A stretch of 64,000 nt of DNA from Nymphaea colorata (GCF_008831285.2 NC_045139.1:2488704-2552703); one strand, 5' to 3'. Numbered from the stretch's first letter, positions 1 through 13,714 are shown. The notes: generated by a model from the sequence alone, not told the origin. Made by a program: numbers and translations.

Positions 1-669
1 ACTGGATTAATCTAATTGGGTTCTTCTCATAGACAAAGAAGGGGACCTACCACTGTAATTTTTTTTTAACCTTTTGTTTAATCTTCAACTTTCAAGTTTT
101 GGGTCGCTTTTTAACTTTTCTTTACCTGCATTGATCAGAAACTGAGGGGTTAGTCATTTATAAAGTTAAAAGGGAAGAAGAAATACATAACAGAGATAGT
201 GCTGGTCATGGCCACTGTCAGGAGAAAACCAGTAAGAAATTCTAGATTGCTGCAGTTGTTCTCATGATGCTTCATTAGTGGCTTCCACAACGGGCAAAAG
301 AACTTTTCTGGTAAGCCTGATTACCGAGGCGAAACAAGTCATTAAATTTCCGAGCTTACTTAATGATCTCTTTCTTGAAATGTAAGCCTAGAGCTTACGC
401 AGACTTCTACTGATTTACATCATAAATGTTCCTCGAGTATTGAACTCTTACCTCCTTCAACTTGAAAACTCTTGACCTCCTTCAACTTGAAAGTTGTAAT
501 TAGTCGAAAATTTTTAGCTGAAAGTCACTAATGCACTAAGTGAGCGATTCTTTAACTATTTAATACATCCTAGGGCCTCGGGTAGTTTTGTAGGAGGAAC
601 ACTCCATAAGTACTACATGAATATGCTTCGGAGTTTGATTGATTGAGAAACACTAAAATATCGCTATAA
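1..669. other. Gene-free flank
   Basis: AT-rich sequence with many stop codons in all frames. I see no exon-like stretch, RNA gene or recognisable transposon ends before the MITE that follows. A short direct repeat of a 'cctccttcaacttgaaa' motif occurs around 451-493. Confidence 0.6.
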
Positions 670-676
670 GATGACA

Positions 677-829
677 CAAGTGGCGGAGCTACATATAGGC
701 TGGTGTGGGCAGTTGCCCGCACCAGCTTCTCAATTTTCTTCTGTTTTTTGTAAGCATGTAACTGCCCCTTGTGGTATGAGAACTTGTGAATCAGTGTCCT
801 TTCATAAATTTTTTCTGGCTTCGCCACTG
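677..829. mobile_element. hAT-type MITE (about 153 bp)
   Basis: The left end reads CAAGTGGCGGAGCTA and the right end is the inverse of CAGTGGCGAAGCCA, so the termini are imperfect inverted repeats. The flanks GATGACA (670-676) and GATAACA (830-836) look like a target-site duplication with one mismatch; hAT elements make 8-bp duplications. Just inside the left end is a near-palindrome (about 698-724, GTGGGCAGTTGCCCGCAC). The same palindrome recurs in MITEs near 53.6 and 54.2 kb and in fragments near 36.4 and 41.3 kb, so this is one family. There is no transposase, so it is non-autonomous. Confidence 0.7.
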
Positions 830-1896
830 GATAACACCTGGCTCCACCGATGCTAAATATGTTTTAGATAATAATGTAGCTTACGATAGAACATTTTTTT
901 GGTTTCTCATCATGTCTGTTGAAAAATTAAAAGTTTAGTTATTTGGAAAAGTCAGAAGCCACAGTGTCTCATTTATAAACAAATTGAATGTTGACTCCAA
1001 GATGATTAATAATGGAAAAGGATGGGCTGTCCAATGACACATGAATAAAAAATCAAAGTGCTTGTCCCACTGCATGTAAAGATCAAGGTCTTAAATGTAA
1101 ATTATTGGGGAGTGGTATTACCCTTGAAGGTGGTGATAGAATCTATTCTTCCAACTCATGCTTAGGTTTGTAATAAATTAATGGGTCTTTTTTCTCTTTG
1201 TTGTAAAAAGTTAGTCACCAAGAGACCAAATCTTATCGAAAGCAAGCCGGCTTCGGCCCTCTTATTGGATGATAGGATGGAATACTTCTCATGTTCACCA
1301 AACTTAATGCATAAAATCATAAGAAAAACAAGAATTTATAGTGTTCAACAATAAGAATGAAATATAATTTTATGGTAGTTCAATTGATCATACTTATTTA
1401 TTTCAAAATACTGGGAATCTCTTTATTTTATTGATTTGCTGGATGTTGGCAAGAATTTGTAGCTTGCTTGTTGATGTAAAAGCCCCAGTAACTTTCTTTT
1501 TTCTCACCAAAAGTCTCTGATTGCTTTAGCTTTGCAGTAAAAGAAATACGCTTGGAATATTAAGGTTTTGAGCACATTTAGACAACAAATTTGTGAAATC
1601 AAGATCCAGATTTGTTTATAGCAATGTTAAGCTTAATTACAGAAAAATTGGTAAGGGAACATCAAATTTCACGGCATGTTTACAATTAATAAGTAAGTTT
1701 TTATGCGGATTCATGAATCGTATTGACCTATTATACACAATAACCAATTATGTGAGCTCTTTGTATGAACCCTAATAACTTTGTATCCTGATCTCTGTCT
1801 CTCCCTCATAGAGTCAACCTCGAAGCTGTATTTTACATTTGTCAACAGTGAGGCTCGATTTACCAAAAACTGTTACGCATGTTTATTTTCAAAGCA

Positions 1897-1900
<4 letters not shown>

Positions 1901-1984
<84 letters not shown>
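1901..1984. repeat. (TA)n microsatellite
   Basis: About 84 bp of uninterrupted TA dinucleotides. Open frames across it translate to Tyr-Ile repeats and are artefacts. Confidence 0.98.
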
Positions 1985-1987
<3 letters not shown>

Positions 1988-2257
1988 AGGCTCATTAATG
2001 ATTCTACAGAAACAGATGGGTATGGACTCTATAGTCAACCTGAAGACTATATCTCTTTGAGTCAAACAGAATTTCACGCATTCCAATTGCAAAAATAAGT
2101 CTCGTATTACAAAAATAAACTGTCAAGATAGTGTTGTTTATATAATGTACATAATATCGATTTTTTCTACCATCTAAACGTCACGGCCTTTCACATACGT
2201 AGCCTGACATATGAAATATGAAAGGCTGGACGGACGGATGGCCGAAGGACTTCAGCT

Positions 2258-2261
<4 letters not shown>

Positions 2262-2299
<38 letters not shown>

Positions 2300-2300
2300 T
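2262..2300. repeat. (TA)n microsatellite
   Basis: Two TA runs separated by a single G, followed by a CACGTG-like hexamer (aacacgtgcg). Confidence 0.95.
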
Positions 2301-3518
2301 AACACGTGCGTAAACGAGTTACTGTATTGAGTGACAATGATAATGAAAAGATGTACTAAAATTGGAGGAGAAGAAGAGGGCATGCGCATGGCCATTGAGA
2401 TTTTGCATCTTACTTTGCCAGCGATCTCAGTATCCGACTGTACTCATTCGCTAGTGCGTGCCCATGTGCGCTGAAACTGGGAGTGGCCGTGGCCCTGCCG
2501 ACGCGGGCGGGGAGCTGCCTTTCTTTCACATCATGGTTCCGCCGATTCCCGCGATTGAGTTCAACTATGACCATTCACATGAAACAAGCATCTATAATTA
2601 GTTTGTAAATGTACACATTGAACACTTTCACACTTTCTCTCTCTCTATCTCTCTCTAGCTCGAAAAGCAAAATATATTTTACAAACTTTGTGAAGTATGA
2701 ATTAAGTTATTAACATAGTTCTCATATTTAGTTAGTTTATGTAATTAACACATACATGCATACATATACACAATTTTAGCTACAAACAAACGTCAAAACT
2801 CTTAACTCTTACTTCGAAGTCTAGTTATATATGTCTTTTGGACAAATAACCATGCTATGGATTGCATTCTATGTTTTTCATATATAAATGTGCCCATTCT
2901 TGCAATAAGTTAAGCTTAACACTGACCTCACCAAATCATTCTCAATGTTCTCAAACTCTTGTATAAGCACAGTCTCGTTGAAATGCATGCAAAACTTTGT
3001 ATGTAAAAAGAGCTGCCATCAAAGATGTACGGCTTCTATAAAAATCTAAATCTAAATTAAAAATTATGCTTTACATATAAAAGCGAGATTTTTTTTTTTA
3101 ATTTGAAAACTATATCTTTAAGCTACTTTCAAAATGTGTGCATTATATATATGTGGTAAATACCATTTGAGTAAGTGATAAAAACAAGATCCCTTAAAAT
3201 TGGTTTTAAACAAAATGTCAAGCTCATAATAATGTTTACAAACACTAGTTTTATATAAATCATGTTTTAGTTCAAGTGATTTGTGTTAAAAACATTGATT
3301 TTTTTATTATTAAAATTTTGATATTATGAAAGATGTTCATTTTTTTATTATTAGAAATATATTATTAAAACAAAAACATGACTAACTTAATATTAATATA
3401 TGTTTCTCATCAAATCACTGATAAGATCATATTTATATGGTCATGTTTTAGGAAAAAATATTTTAATAAATGGATGTAATTTTGCCCTAAGGTCAAGTTT
3501 TTACCCTTCTCTCTCTCT

Positions 3519-3521
<3 letters not shown>

Positions 3522-3570
<49 letters not shown>

Positions 3571-3590
3571 GAGAGAGAGAGAGAGAGAGA
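3522..3590. repeat. Compound (TA)n(GA)n microsatellite
   Basis: TA dinucleotides run straight into GA dinucleotides, preceded by a short CT run. The same TA-to-GA order recurs at 8.1 and 33.2 kb. Confidence 0.97.
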
Positions 3591-4238
3591 ACGAGAAATG
3601 TAGTTCATGTTCAAACTTCTTTAATTTGTTTTCTCTTTCCGAGATATTCCTTCTGAGAAACATGGCTCCCCTTGTAGTTGCTGGGAGTAGCAAACATCAT
3701 CATCATCGTGCGAGTGCGTGTGCGTGCTCCCTCCTTCTCTTTCTCTCCTACAAAGAACTGGAGTAGCAGAACCTAGAAGCAGGAAAAGAGGGTGACCCAC
3801 CCGTTTCATTATTTGCATCTTTCTTTACCAAATATTTAAAGGAAAAGTTGCAGAAGATGTCATCGGGTGTTGTAACCCCACCATTTTCCACAGCCATCCC
3901 ACATGGGGAAAACTCCCTCAAAATCCCCACCGCCCTTTCTCCTCCTCTCTCTCTTCCTCTGTGTTTCCTCTTTTCATTTTAACTCCCGGTCGCGCCTGCT
4001 GCCTTCCTCTGCCTGTCCCCTCTTGGCCTCACTCCACTTCTCTCCCTTTTCCCTCACCCTCTCCTCTTTCCTTTATTTTATGCCCTTGGTTATGGTGAGA
4101 AAAGAATGAGTTGGGGATCACATCAGAGTGGCTCTTCCCCCACCTTGGATGGACCTTCTTGGCCTTCTTAATAATTATGCATGAGGACAACAGAAATGGT
4201 TGAAACTAGCCTTCACAGACTCTCAAAATTCTTCCAAA

Positions 4239-7200
4239 ATGGATTCTAGCAGCCTCAGAATCTCACCAACATCTTTCACTGTCTCCCTCATTTATCTGCT
4301 TCTCCTTGTCTGCACCTTCCCTGCTTCGTCGTCGTCTTCGTCGCTCTCGCCTGACTCCGGCGCTCGCAACCGGACGCTCGACGCGGGCAGTGAGTTGAGG
4401 AAGATAAGAAGGATCAGAGCCCACCTCAGGAGGATCAATAAGCCCGCAGTGAAGACAATTCAGGCAATCTTGAATTTGTCCTTTCTTCTTTCTGTTTTTC
4501 GGTTTTCCGGCTAGCCGGAAAGCCTTCTAGTTCCTGGCTGGAATCTCAGTGAAAACATTACAGAAGCTTGCTTAGTGTGCCATACTTTAACTGATGTACA
4601 CAAGTAATCGTTTTTGGTGTCTTACCGTTTTTCTGAATCTTGGAACAGAGTCCAGATGGTGATCTGATCGACTGCGTCATCTCTCATCTTCAACCTGCAT
4701 TTGATCATCCAAAGTTGAGGGGCGGAAGACCATTGGTACTGCCATCATCCTCCTTCTTCCTCTGCTCGCATTATTTTCCTTCCATCGATTACTTTTTTTT
4801 CTTACCATGCTTCATTCCATGGGGACAAGAAATCCCCGGAATGCCTCCCGCTCGCCGAGAAAATGCTCCCCATTTTGCTTTGGCCTTACGGTCAGAGATG
4901 CAGTTTCCTAAACCTCCTTCAAACTAGAGGTTTTTAAGCACAAACCATCTGCATTCTCACGCTATTACGGCTCTGCTAAATTTCTTGCCTGAGCACAAGC
5001 AAAGTAGGTAGAGATGCAACCAGACAGGTCTCTGTGACTGCCCAAAACTTTCACTGTACACGAACATAAAAAGAGGGAAAAAAGAACACCGAGATGAACG
5101 GGAGTTAGGTGCCACTGATTAGAAATTCCATGGTGGCGTCTGAAAGCGAAAAGGAGAATCAAAATGTTCACAGGAACTGAGACCGGCGCCAGGCAACGAG
5201 CGTGGTGTCTAATCATTGATCAGTAGACGCGTCGAAATTTTTTTTACGGCCATCCCACCTTCTGTTTTTCTGTCTTTCAATCTACAGGACCCTCCAGAGC
5301 GGCCCAAGGGCCACAGTACTTCGCCGGCCAACCAAACAGAGAGCTTTCAATCATGGAGCATGAATGGGGAGTTCTGTCCGGAGGGCACGGTGCCCATCAG
5401 GAGGGTCAGCGAGGCCGACGTGCTGAGGGCGAGTTCTGCGGCGAGGTTTGGGATGAAGGCCAGGTCGCCGGCGCTGAGGGTCGTCCGGCGGGACACAACC
5501 AGCAGCAACCATGAGGTTCGTTATTTTCTTGTTCTGTGGCGTAGTCGCACATATTCAGTGGGATGCAGTAACGGCAGATACTTAGATGGGAGGACTCTGT
5601 CAAAAAATATACCGGGATATTTTATCGTTTTTCTTCTGATGACCGACAAATTATTGCCAAAATCCCGATATTTTTGTGTTTTTTAGTATCTTTGTACGGC
5701 TTATATGGAACGATAAAAAATTTACACGAGTAGACCTAACGTACTACTTATTTAAACCATATAGCATATGAGGTAGTGTTTGGATCACATCTTAAACTTG
5801 GTTTTTCAAACAAGTTCATGAAGCAAACATGATTTGTGTTTGGGTGACAAGATCGAATGACGTTTTATGCGAAGAACCTGGCAAAAGGGGAGCCAGGTTG
5901 CTTACAAACCAGAGAATTCGTGGTTTTTTGGTGAAAACTCAGTTTCGACTGTCAAGTAAACATGCTTTATAATGTATGAACATATTGAAAACTTGTTCTT
6001 GCTCTGATCATCTCTGCTAATTAACATATACGAATTATTTTTGAAATTCTTCTGCTGGGCCAACGTATTTAGCTTAATTTTCGTTCTGGGTAGTTCAATT
6101 TCTTATGAAATATGATGTATTTTGGCTGATATCTAAGTACAATATTGGCAAAAATCTTAGAAGATTTTGAATATGGAGGAAAGAGGGGGCAGCAACCCTT
6201 ACTAGTAATTGAAAGGAACGGCATGGACGCTTCTGGAACGGTTGAAAGTGCCACTCTTCTGGGGCTTTGAGAGATCACTTTACGTGCTTTTGTGGCCTAC
6301 TAAAAATTTTACTCTTTCCCAGCTTCAAACTTCCCATCCAAGCCTCCAAAAGGTGTAGGGGCATAATGGTCATTTCACATTCAAAATTTTTTACCTTCAT
6401 TTACCCTTGATTTTCATGAAAATGCCGTTTCTGGTTTTTTCCTCCTTGTTTATAACGGCTGGACTTTCTCCCCTTTGGCACATTGATTTGTCATAGTTTG
6501 GTACAATTCTGCAATTCTTGTCATCCCTCAAATACCAATTTTACCCCCAAAAAATGACATTGGATTTACTGAAAATTTTGGTTTTTCATGGATTATTTTG
6601 AGTTTTTAAATTATTTTAATCAAAACCGACTCGCCAGTTTCCGAAACCGATACGGGTAACATTGTGATTCGAGCAATGAAACGATTTCCAATGGCAAGAA
6701 GTGGGGTGGAATTGAATGAGAAAACAAAGATTAGTTAAATTTTGATGTAAGTTTTCGAAGTTAGACAGTCAAAAGAATTGATAAGTGGGGAGCTCTCATT
6801 TTCATGCAGGCTTTAATGAAAATCTGTCACTGACTTTTTGTACACACAGACTCCCCATTTCATGAGAAAGCACAGAGCACCACACAAAGAGAAAGGGACA
6901 GTCCTACACAAGGAGGGCATGGGCTCCACCACCTTGTTGAGCAACACAAAGTGGGCTCTGTGTTTGAGATGAAAGGGAGTCAACATTATGGTACATTTTC
7001 TTCTGCAGAAGAGATCAGCAGTTCTTTTAGGCCACAGCAATGAGGGCCATCCATCTTGGTATCTTCCCTTAGCATCCCCCAATGGAGATTAGTCCTGGTT
7101 TAACCAGTAGACAAAGGCCCTCCATGAATTCAGATCCAACTAAGCTTTTCTGCAGGGTAAGACCCACAATGCTGCAGCAACTGAACTGTTGAACAGTTCC

Positions 7201-8129
7201 TTTTCAGAAGATTTTGTACCATAATGTTGTGCTTGGCTTTGCTGGCCATGGTCAATAATATCTCAAGTCATGGAAGGAAAAGAGAGGGGATGGCATTGGG
7301 TGGTCGCCCTCAACATCAGCCTGCATTCTTCACCCTTTATCTCTGAGATTGATGGCAGTGGAAATGCGCCTCCGCCATCGGCTTGCCGATGAGCTCTGCC
7401 GGCCGGAGAAACTAGCCAGTGCCTAGCAACTGAAGGCAGCTTTTAAACTTAGGAAGCTGTTCTTATATTGTTCATCTAGGTTGTTCACATATACATCCAA
7501 TCTTCATCCCATACTTTTTTGAACTTATAGTTAGCAATTAAATTGTTCTCCGAGCCGTTTCCAGAAGTCTTTTTTTTTTTGAATGCTAGAAGAAAAATCT
7601 TTTCTCAGATATCAAATTTTCAGAATACAGAAACTCTAGTGCAGAACTACTGAAAAATGCACTTAAAACAGAAGTTTCAAATAGTTTTTTTTTTCATTTC
7701 ATTTCTTACTCAGCTCCTTCAAGACCACGTCTTTAATTTCTTTGGTATTAATCTTGCTGTCTATAATAATCCCCTGATCACCAATTCATTCAGTGAAAAC
7801 TGTGTTAGAAATATGGTTTGAGCGTGTCTTCATCAGTTTTATTCACATTGTCTGAATGGGCCCTAAAGTTAATTAGTCATATACTTCTACATGATGGATT
7901 TATGTGTCGAATGCTTTAATTGCAGCATGCAGTTGGCTATGTTTCTGGGCAGCAATTTTTTGGAGCCAAGGCTGGGTTAAACGTTTGGTCACCTGAGGTG
8001 AATAACCCCAATGAGTTCAGCTTATCTCAGATGTGGGTTATCTCTGGTGCATTTGGGGAAGATCTCAACACCATTGAAGCTGGCTGGCAAGTTAGTATTC
8101 TTTCTCTATTCCAAAACCAAGAGTGTATG

Positions 8130-8204
<75 letters not shown>

Positions 8205-8449
8205 AAACCATTGTCATGGAAGGAATTATATAAACAGCGACTCCTATATAGACTCAATATTATATTAATGAATAACAGATATTTTGTCCTATGCTGCAGG
8301 TTAGTCCCGAGTTATACGGAGACAGTCATCCTCGTTTTTTCACCTATTGGACGGTAAGTAATGGACTGAGAAGCGTTCAATTGGGGCACGTTTTCGTTTG
8401 TTTCATACTTCTTTTATACATCATTATTACAAGTGCAAAGAGAAGATCA

Positions 8450-8486
<37 letters not shown>

Positions 8487-9788
8487 ACAACATGCATATA
8501 TTTTTAGACAATGGCGTCTTGAAATTGGCATTGAAGAAGCTTTGCAGCTTTTTCAGCCACCTGAAGCTGTTTCAAGTGAATTGAGCTGTACTCATATGCT
8601 ATATTAATGTCCACAAATATATCTTTGAAAAAGATTGCAAAAATTTGATCTTGTGGATTGAATTTCGTAAAATGAATTTATTTAGTCTGTCTGCATTCGC
8701 ATAAAGAGATAAAGTTTAATCTGAATATTAGATTGTCGATTTTTTTTTCAATCATATATATTTAAGGATTTTGAGCACGTTTGTGTAGTTGAATTCATTG
8801 CACACAAATTGAGCTGAGAAAAAACTGATCTCCCTGCTTTTCGATATCACAATTGAACTCTCTCTCTCTCTCTCTCTAAAACTGTTGCTAAATTCATTAT
8901 AAATCATTGAAATAATGTAATTGTGGCTAAAACCCCCTACCGATACAAACCTTTTAGTCACTGGCAACATCCGGCAGCCTGTTGGTTGCATTTTCTTTAT
9001 ATATATATAAAGTCTTCGGTGAAAACCTTTGCTTTTCGAATATTGAATCAAAATGGTTGTCAGCCAATTGACTTTCAAAATGTCTCGGTGCCTATTTCGT
9101 GTTATAATTATAAGTTGATCGAATTCCTGCAAAGAAATGATTCCCATGGATTCAAACTGCAGAAAGAAATAATCCAAAAGAATGAAATATCTGCTGAACT
9201 TTTAAAATGAGAAGTGAAGGACATGTGACCATATTAGTGGATTTTTCTACCAAACTTCCATGATGATATGATCCAAACAAAACGACCATGTTGCCTCTGT
9301 TTTTATTTGAGAATTTAAGATTTTTAAACAAGATAATCATTGTTTTCAAAATAGTACACGACTTTATAAGAATAACTAAAATGGGTTCGCAAGATAATTA
9401 TAAAATGATTTGGGTCTCAACGTGCTACATCTATGCTATGTGATGTGGACCTCAATGCACTGCAATGCTCATGACTTAACATTTTTTTTTTTTCATGGAA
9501 TCACATTTAAAGATCATCATCGTCGAACTAAATTCTGAGATGGAGTACGGGGCCGTTGTGATAAAGATGTATTGACGAGGACTATCTTTGTAATTTTCTT
9601 GCAGACTGATGCTTACCAAACGACTGGATGTTACAACCTGCTGTGCTCCGGCTTCATTCAGACCAACAACAGGATCGCCATTGGTGCAGCCATCTCTCCC
9701 CTCTCCATTTATGCTGGCAGACAGTTTGATATTAGCCTCACCGTTTGGAAGGTAAAAATTGTCACAAATTCCCCTTTCTCTCTCTTGT

Positions 9789-9833
<45 letters not shown>

Positions 9834-11669
9834 GAAAGGTTATTTTTACTTTTAAAAGTCACCCAACTATCTAATTAGAGTTATCTTCTCTATTAGGATG
9901 GATGATTATGAGAAAGAGAAGGAAAAAAAATGATGAATATTTTTATTGTCTAATTAATTAGTTCACATATTTTTCTTCTTGTTTTTCTCTCAAGGATCCA
10001 TCTGTTTTAAATGGATGATAGTAGTTAGATGGGTAGGTAACTCTAAATAGTTGGAAACTATATATATATATAATGAAAAATGTATACTTAAATTTTATCA
10101 ATGGTGTCTGCTATTGATCTATAGTCTTAAATTTGAGATCCTTGAACAAAAAGTAAATTTTAGGTATGTGGATGAATGTAAAAACCATGGCTATGTGGTC
10201 CAACGAAGGGGTCCGAGGATAGATCCACTAAATCGAGGCTACCAAACACAATCCAGAGAGTAGTCATTGGACCGAGCTGACCTGGAAAGACTTGATAATG
10301 GTCGGCAGGTTCCAGTGAGCCCAAGCCTGGGCCCAGCCCACATCAGCATCGCTGGAATCTAGCTAAGCTTGGCCCATACGATCCTGTGAGGTCCTCCTTG
10401 GGAGGGCCCATTTAGAACTCTTTCAGCTTTGTCGGTCAAGGCAGGGCCCAAACTATTCTTATTATTATATTTTTAAAATATTTTCCAAGTAAAAATAAAA
10501 AGTTTCTTAACTTAATAAAAGTTAAAAAGTTTTTTGTTATCTGAATTTGTTCAAATAGCAAGAGATATAGGAACCAGGTTTCGCCCTCGAAAAATATGAA
10601 AATTTGTGGACCTTCAAGGAAAATTTCCGATTCAAGGCCAGCACAGGAATATTGCAGCGGCTGTGGTAGTACGAACCAGGCGAGCATTAATGGAACTCAC
10701 TGTTGGTACGCAATCAACGTACCTCCTTGACTTGACACGAACAGTGCACTGGTTTGGCGCTGAGATTCGCACAAGGAAAATTACCAATTCTAAATTATTT
10801 TTCTTGTAGCAAGAGTATGTTTTATTCTGGTGATTTCGGAAAAAATTATTTTTTTGATCTAATATAAAGCAAAAGAACTCGACCAATTTTACTGCACAAA
10901 GTTGACGTGAAGATAGTTTTTTGAAAAAAAATTTTACTGCACATATGCCCAAGTAGAAAACGAAAGTTAAATACAACCTTAGCTTTGCCAATTTGAAAAA
11001 TCAAATAAAAAATAAAGCAAAATAAAGTGATTGGATTTACAATATAAGACAACATATCCAAAATCATGAGGCTCAATTGGAGAAGAAGACTAAGATTTCC
11101 AGATACCCACATGGAAAATGAATGAAATCTAACTAGAAACTAGAACTCTTGATATGTTTTCATTATTGGGGCGGATTTATATAGTTGCTAAGCATGCTTA
11201 TTGCTGGTATATATGCTTGCAATGAGAAAGATGATCAATTTAGATGAGGAATTCATTAGAATTAACTGTTTGTTTTGAAATGTTTTTTCAGGACCCAAAA
11301 CATGGAAGTTGGTGGTTGGAATTTGGTTCAGGATTGTTGGTTGGATACTGGCCTTCAGTGTTGTTCAGCCACCTGAGAGATCATGCAAACATGGTGCAAT
11401 TTGGGGGGGAAATTGTTAACACTAGACCTTATGGAATTCACACAAACACTCAGATGGGAAGCGGCCGTTTTCCGCGGGAAGGGTTCGGAAAATCCAGTTA
11501 TTTCCGGAATTTGCAGGTGGTGGATTGGGATAACAGTCTGATTCCACCAAACAACATAAGAATGGTAGCTGATCATCCCAACTGCTATGATATCCAAGGA
11601 GGGAGCAATAGGGTTTGGGGAAGTTATTTCTACTATGGGGGCCCAGGGAGAAATGTGAGATGCCCATGA
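4239..11669 (+). CDS. Neprosin-family secreted glutamic peptidase (DUF4409 + DUF239), seven exons
   Basis: Exons: 4239-4463, 4649-4735, 5288-5515, 7926-8090, 8300-8353, 9605-9751, 11292-11669; all junctions are phase 0 and give about 427 aa, a usual length for the family. Residues 12-32 are a hydrophobic signal peptide. Residues about 60-175 match the neprosin activation peptide (KPAVKTIQ, SPDGDLIDCV), and residues about 180-427 the peptidase domain (HAVGYVSG, FSLSQMWVISG, IEAGWQVSPELYGD, TTGCYNLLCSGFIQ, WWLEFGSGLLVGYWP, CYDIQGG). Family knowledge: neprosins are glutamic peptidases (MEROPS G3) cleaving after proline and use two glutamates; by spacing I infer Glu231 (IEAGWQ) and Glu342 (FGGEI). 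The likely role is an extracellular or vacuolar protease; the substrate is unknown. All introns are GT-AG except the first, which has a GC donor (CAG|GCAATC). The ATG at 4239 is chosen because it directly precedes the signal peptide. No frameshift is seen. Confidence 0.92.
8132..8201. repeat. Compound (TA)n(GA)n microsatellite in neprosin intron 4
   Basis: TA then GA dinucleotides, beginning about 40 bp after the intron 4 donor at 8091. Confidence 0.97.
9778..9833. repeat. Compound (CT)n(AT)n microsatellite in neprosin intron 6
   Basis: CT then AT dinucleotides starting about 26 bp after the intron 6 donor at 9752. Confidence 0.97.
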
Positions 11670-12708
11670 AATGAATTTTTACCATATATGATTTCTTCTT
11701 CACAAAGGGCTCTTGGGTGGGTATCTTTGATCTGATGATTTTTTTTTTTTTTTTTTTGTACTTCTTGATTTTTTTTCCTAACGGGTGATTGATTAATTTT
11801 GTACCACTTATGTAAAGTTGAAGAAAGAAATTTAGTGAATATAAAATAGCTTGAGTCGTGCTTTCTATTTATGATTTGGAATTTTGATTCAAGATTGCAG
11901 ACTCTTAATTCGTCCTCAAACTAATGAAATCCCAATTTCTGGTTTCAGTTTAATAATTTTGGAAACGAAATACCTCGTTTGTTTAAGAGCTTCAATTTTT
12001 TTATAAAATGAGGATTTCATTCTAAAATTTCATGATTCTGAATATGTCGAAACCCCCTAAAAAAATGTCACAAGTTACCATCATGTAATTAGGACTGAAA
12101 ATAAATAGGATTGTGGAGCAAAGGTTAGAGTTGAAGAAGGTTTTGGACACTTAATTCCCTCGCCCATTTTTTCTTGCCTCCGAGATTTATGATTAAGTTG
12201 GGACTTGGGTGAAAACGTTGCAACTGTTAACTAGAATATCACACATTCATCATTTTCAATCTAAAAGAATAACATCTATAAAAATTGAAGCGACGACCGA
12301 ACTCTCGCCGATATAACACTTTAGTAATTTCCGTTGTTCCAAGCAATACAATATTATCATCCACCATGGAAAGATTTTTCTTTTCCATAATTATTAGCCA
12401 CCGAAAAATTGCAAGCAAATGATGGCTAGAAATGAGAAACTAGCAAAACGTTGAAAGAAAGAACTATTTTTTTTTCTCTGACAATGTCATCCTCGTTTGT
12501 CATTTCTTGGTTCATCCATACATATTCCAAACATCTTCGGATATATTTTAACTATTTTTTAAAAGGGTGGAGAAGACAGTAGTAAAAACATGTTTTGTAG
12601 TAATAATCATGAACAATGCTTTTTGACGTTTGCTTAAAAAGTTTTTTAACATGAATTTAAGTGTGTTTGATTTTTCTCGTTGAATTCTAAATAATATCAC
12701 TTGCTGCT

Positions 12709-12854
12709 AAACCTAGGCATTGGGCCGAGTACCCAATGGATACCCGATACTAGGCTCGATCGGGCTTAAAAAAACCAACCCAGGTCAGCCCAATGGTCCA
12801 GGCTGGCCCAGACCTGGTACTTGTGGAGCCAAGCCGGCCCGATGCCCAGGTCTA
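12709..12854. mobile_element. MITE-like element with inverted ends (about 146 bp)
   Basis: The left end AACCTAGGCATTGGGCCG pairs with the inverse of the right end (GACCTGGGCATCGGGCCG read on the - strand), about 15 of 18 matching. The interior is rich in GGCCC. I do not see a clear target-site duplication, so the boundaries are approximate. Confidence 0.5.
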
Positions 12855-13714
12855 CTTCTTTTGGGGTTCAAATAACGCCGAGAGTGAAGCACAATCCAAA
12901 CTCAACGCAACTTCCGCTAAAGATCATACGACCTTTTGCTTTCTATGGGCAGGCAGCTTGGAACTAAAGACTCTTGCTTAAAACTGCTGGATATAGAGTA
13001 TCATGTATTTTTTATCGAAATTTTGTTTACCTTTAAATTATGCTATCTGTTTGATTTCATGGAACTTTTGTTCCAAGCATTCAGAAGTTAACTGCCAAAA
13101 AATTTCTCCCGGCATTAAAATTCCGCCTAATTAAACAGATGGAACATTAATGTCGACACCGTAGTTCCAACTCCCAAACTCTTGGCACCAAAGTTCTGTG
13201 CATGTCTGTGTCTGAAATTTTCAGCCAAATTTAAACTGAAGTTTCATCTATATAGTAAGGTTCCATGAATTTAAACAGGCCCTAAGTAGCCACTTGAATA
13301 AAAGTTTAAAAATGTACTCAAATAAAATAAAGAAAGATATTAATAATCATTATAAGTTCATTTTAAATATTACAAGATTTTGTAAAGTTATCAATGTGGT
13401 TCAGCTGTCGAACTGACAGAATGTTACTTCCCGGGTCCGATGGGTTTATTGGTGGTTTCCTTTTTGTGATCTAATGAACCATGGTTGTGTGAGACACGCG
13501 TCTAAAAAATGTTTCAACTATATACGAAATCACTGGCAATTTCAGGAATCAATAGAGTTTGCAATATTTTCTGATTTTGCGAATATGTTCTTGTGAGCAT
13601 GATTCAATCTTCTCCAATTGGGCGCAAGGTGGACTTGTGAAGCGGTTCTTCAATTTGGCATAAGCATCAGCTGGCTTTTGTTCGCCAAAAGAACACTTAC
13701 GCATTAAGCAGTTG

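Larger units (their letters stand above)
838..4238. other. Intergenic region upstream of the neprosin-like gene
   Basis: No supported gene. It holds AT-rich sequence, three TA-type microsatellites and, from about 3900, a pyrimidine-rich stretch (long CT/TC runs, 3930-4075) directly before the neprosin-like gene, which may include its 5' UTR or core promoter. I cannot place a convincing TATA box there. Confidence 0.5.

Noticed and set aside
1889-2092. Open frame on the - strand through a TA tract
   Set aside because: It is Tyr-Ile repeats made by a microsatellite. The same applies to frames at 3400-3693, 8011-8268, 41074-41286 and 62868-63053.
10570-10810. Frames of 67 and 119 aa within the last intron of the neprosin-like gene
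   Set aside because: No recognisable motif and no splice support; they lie wholly inside an intron.
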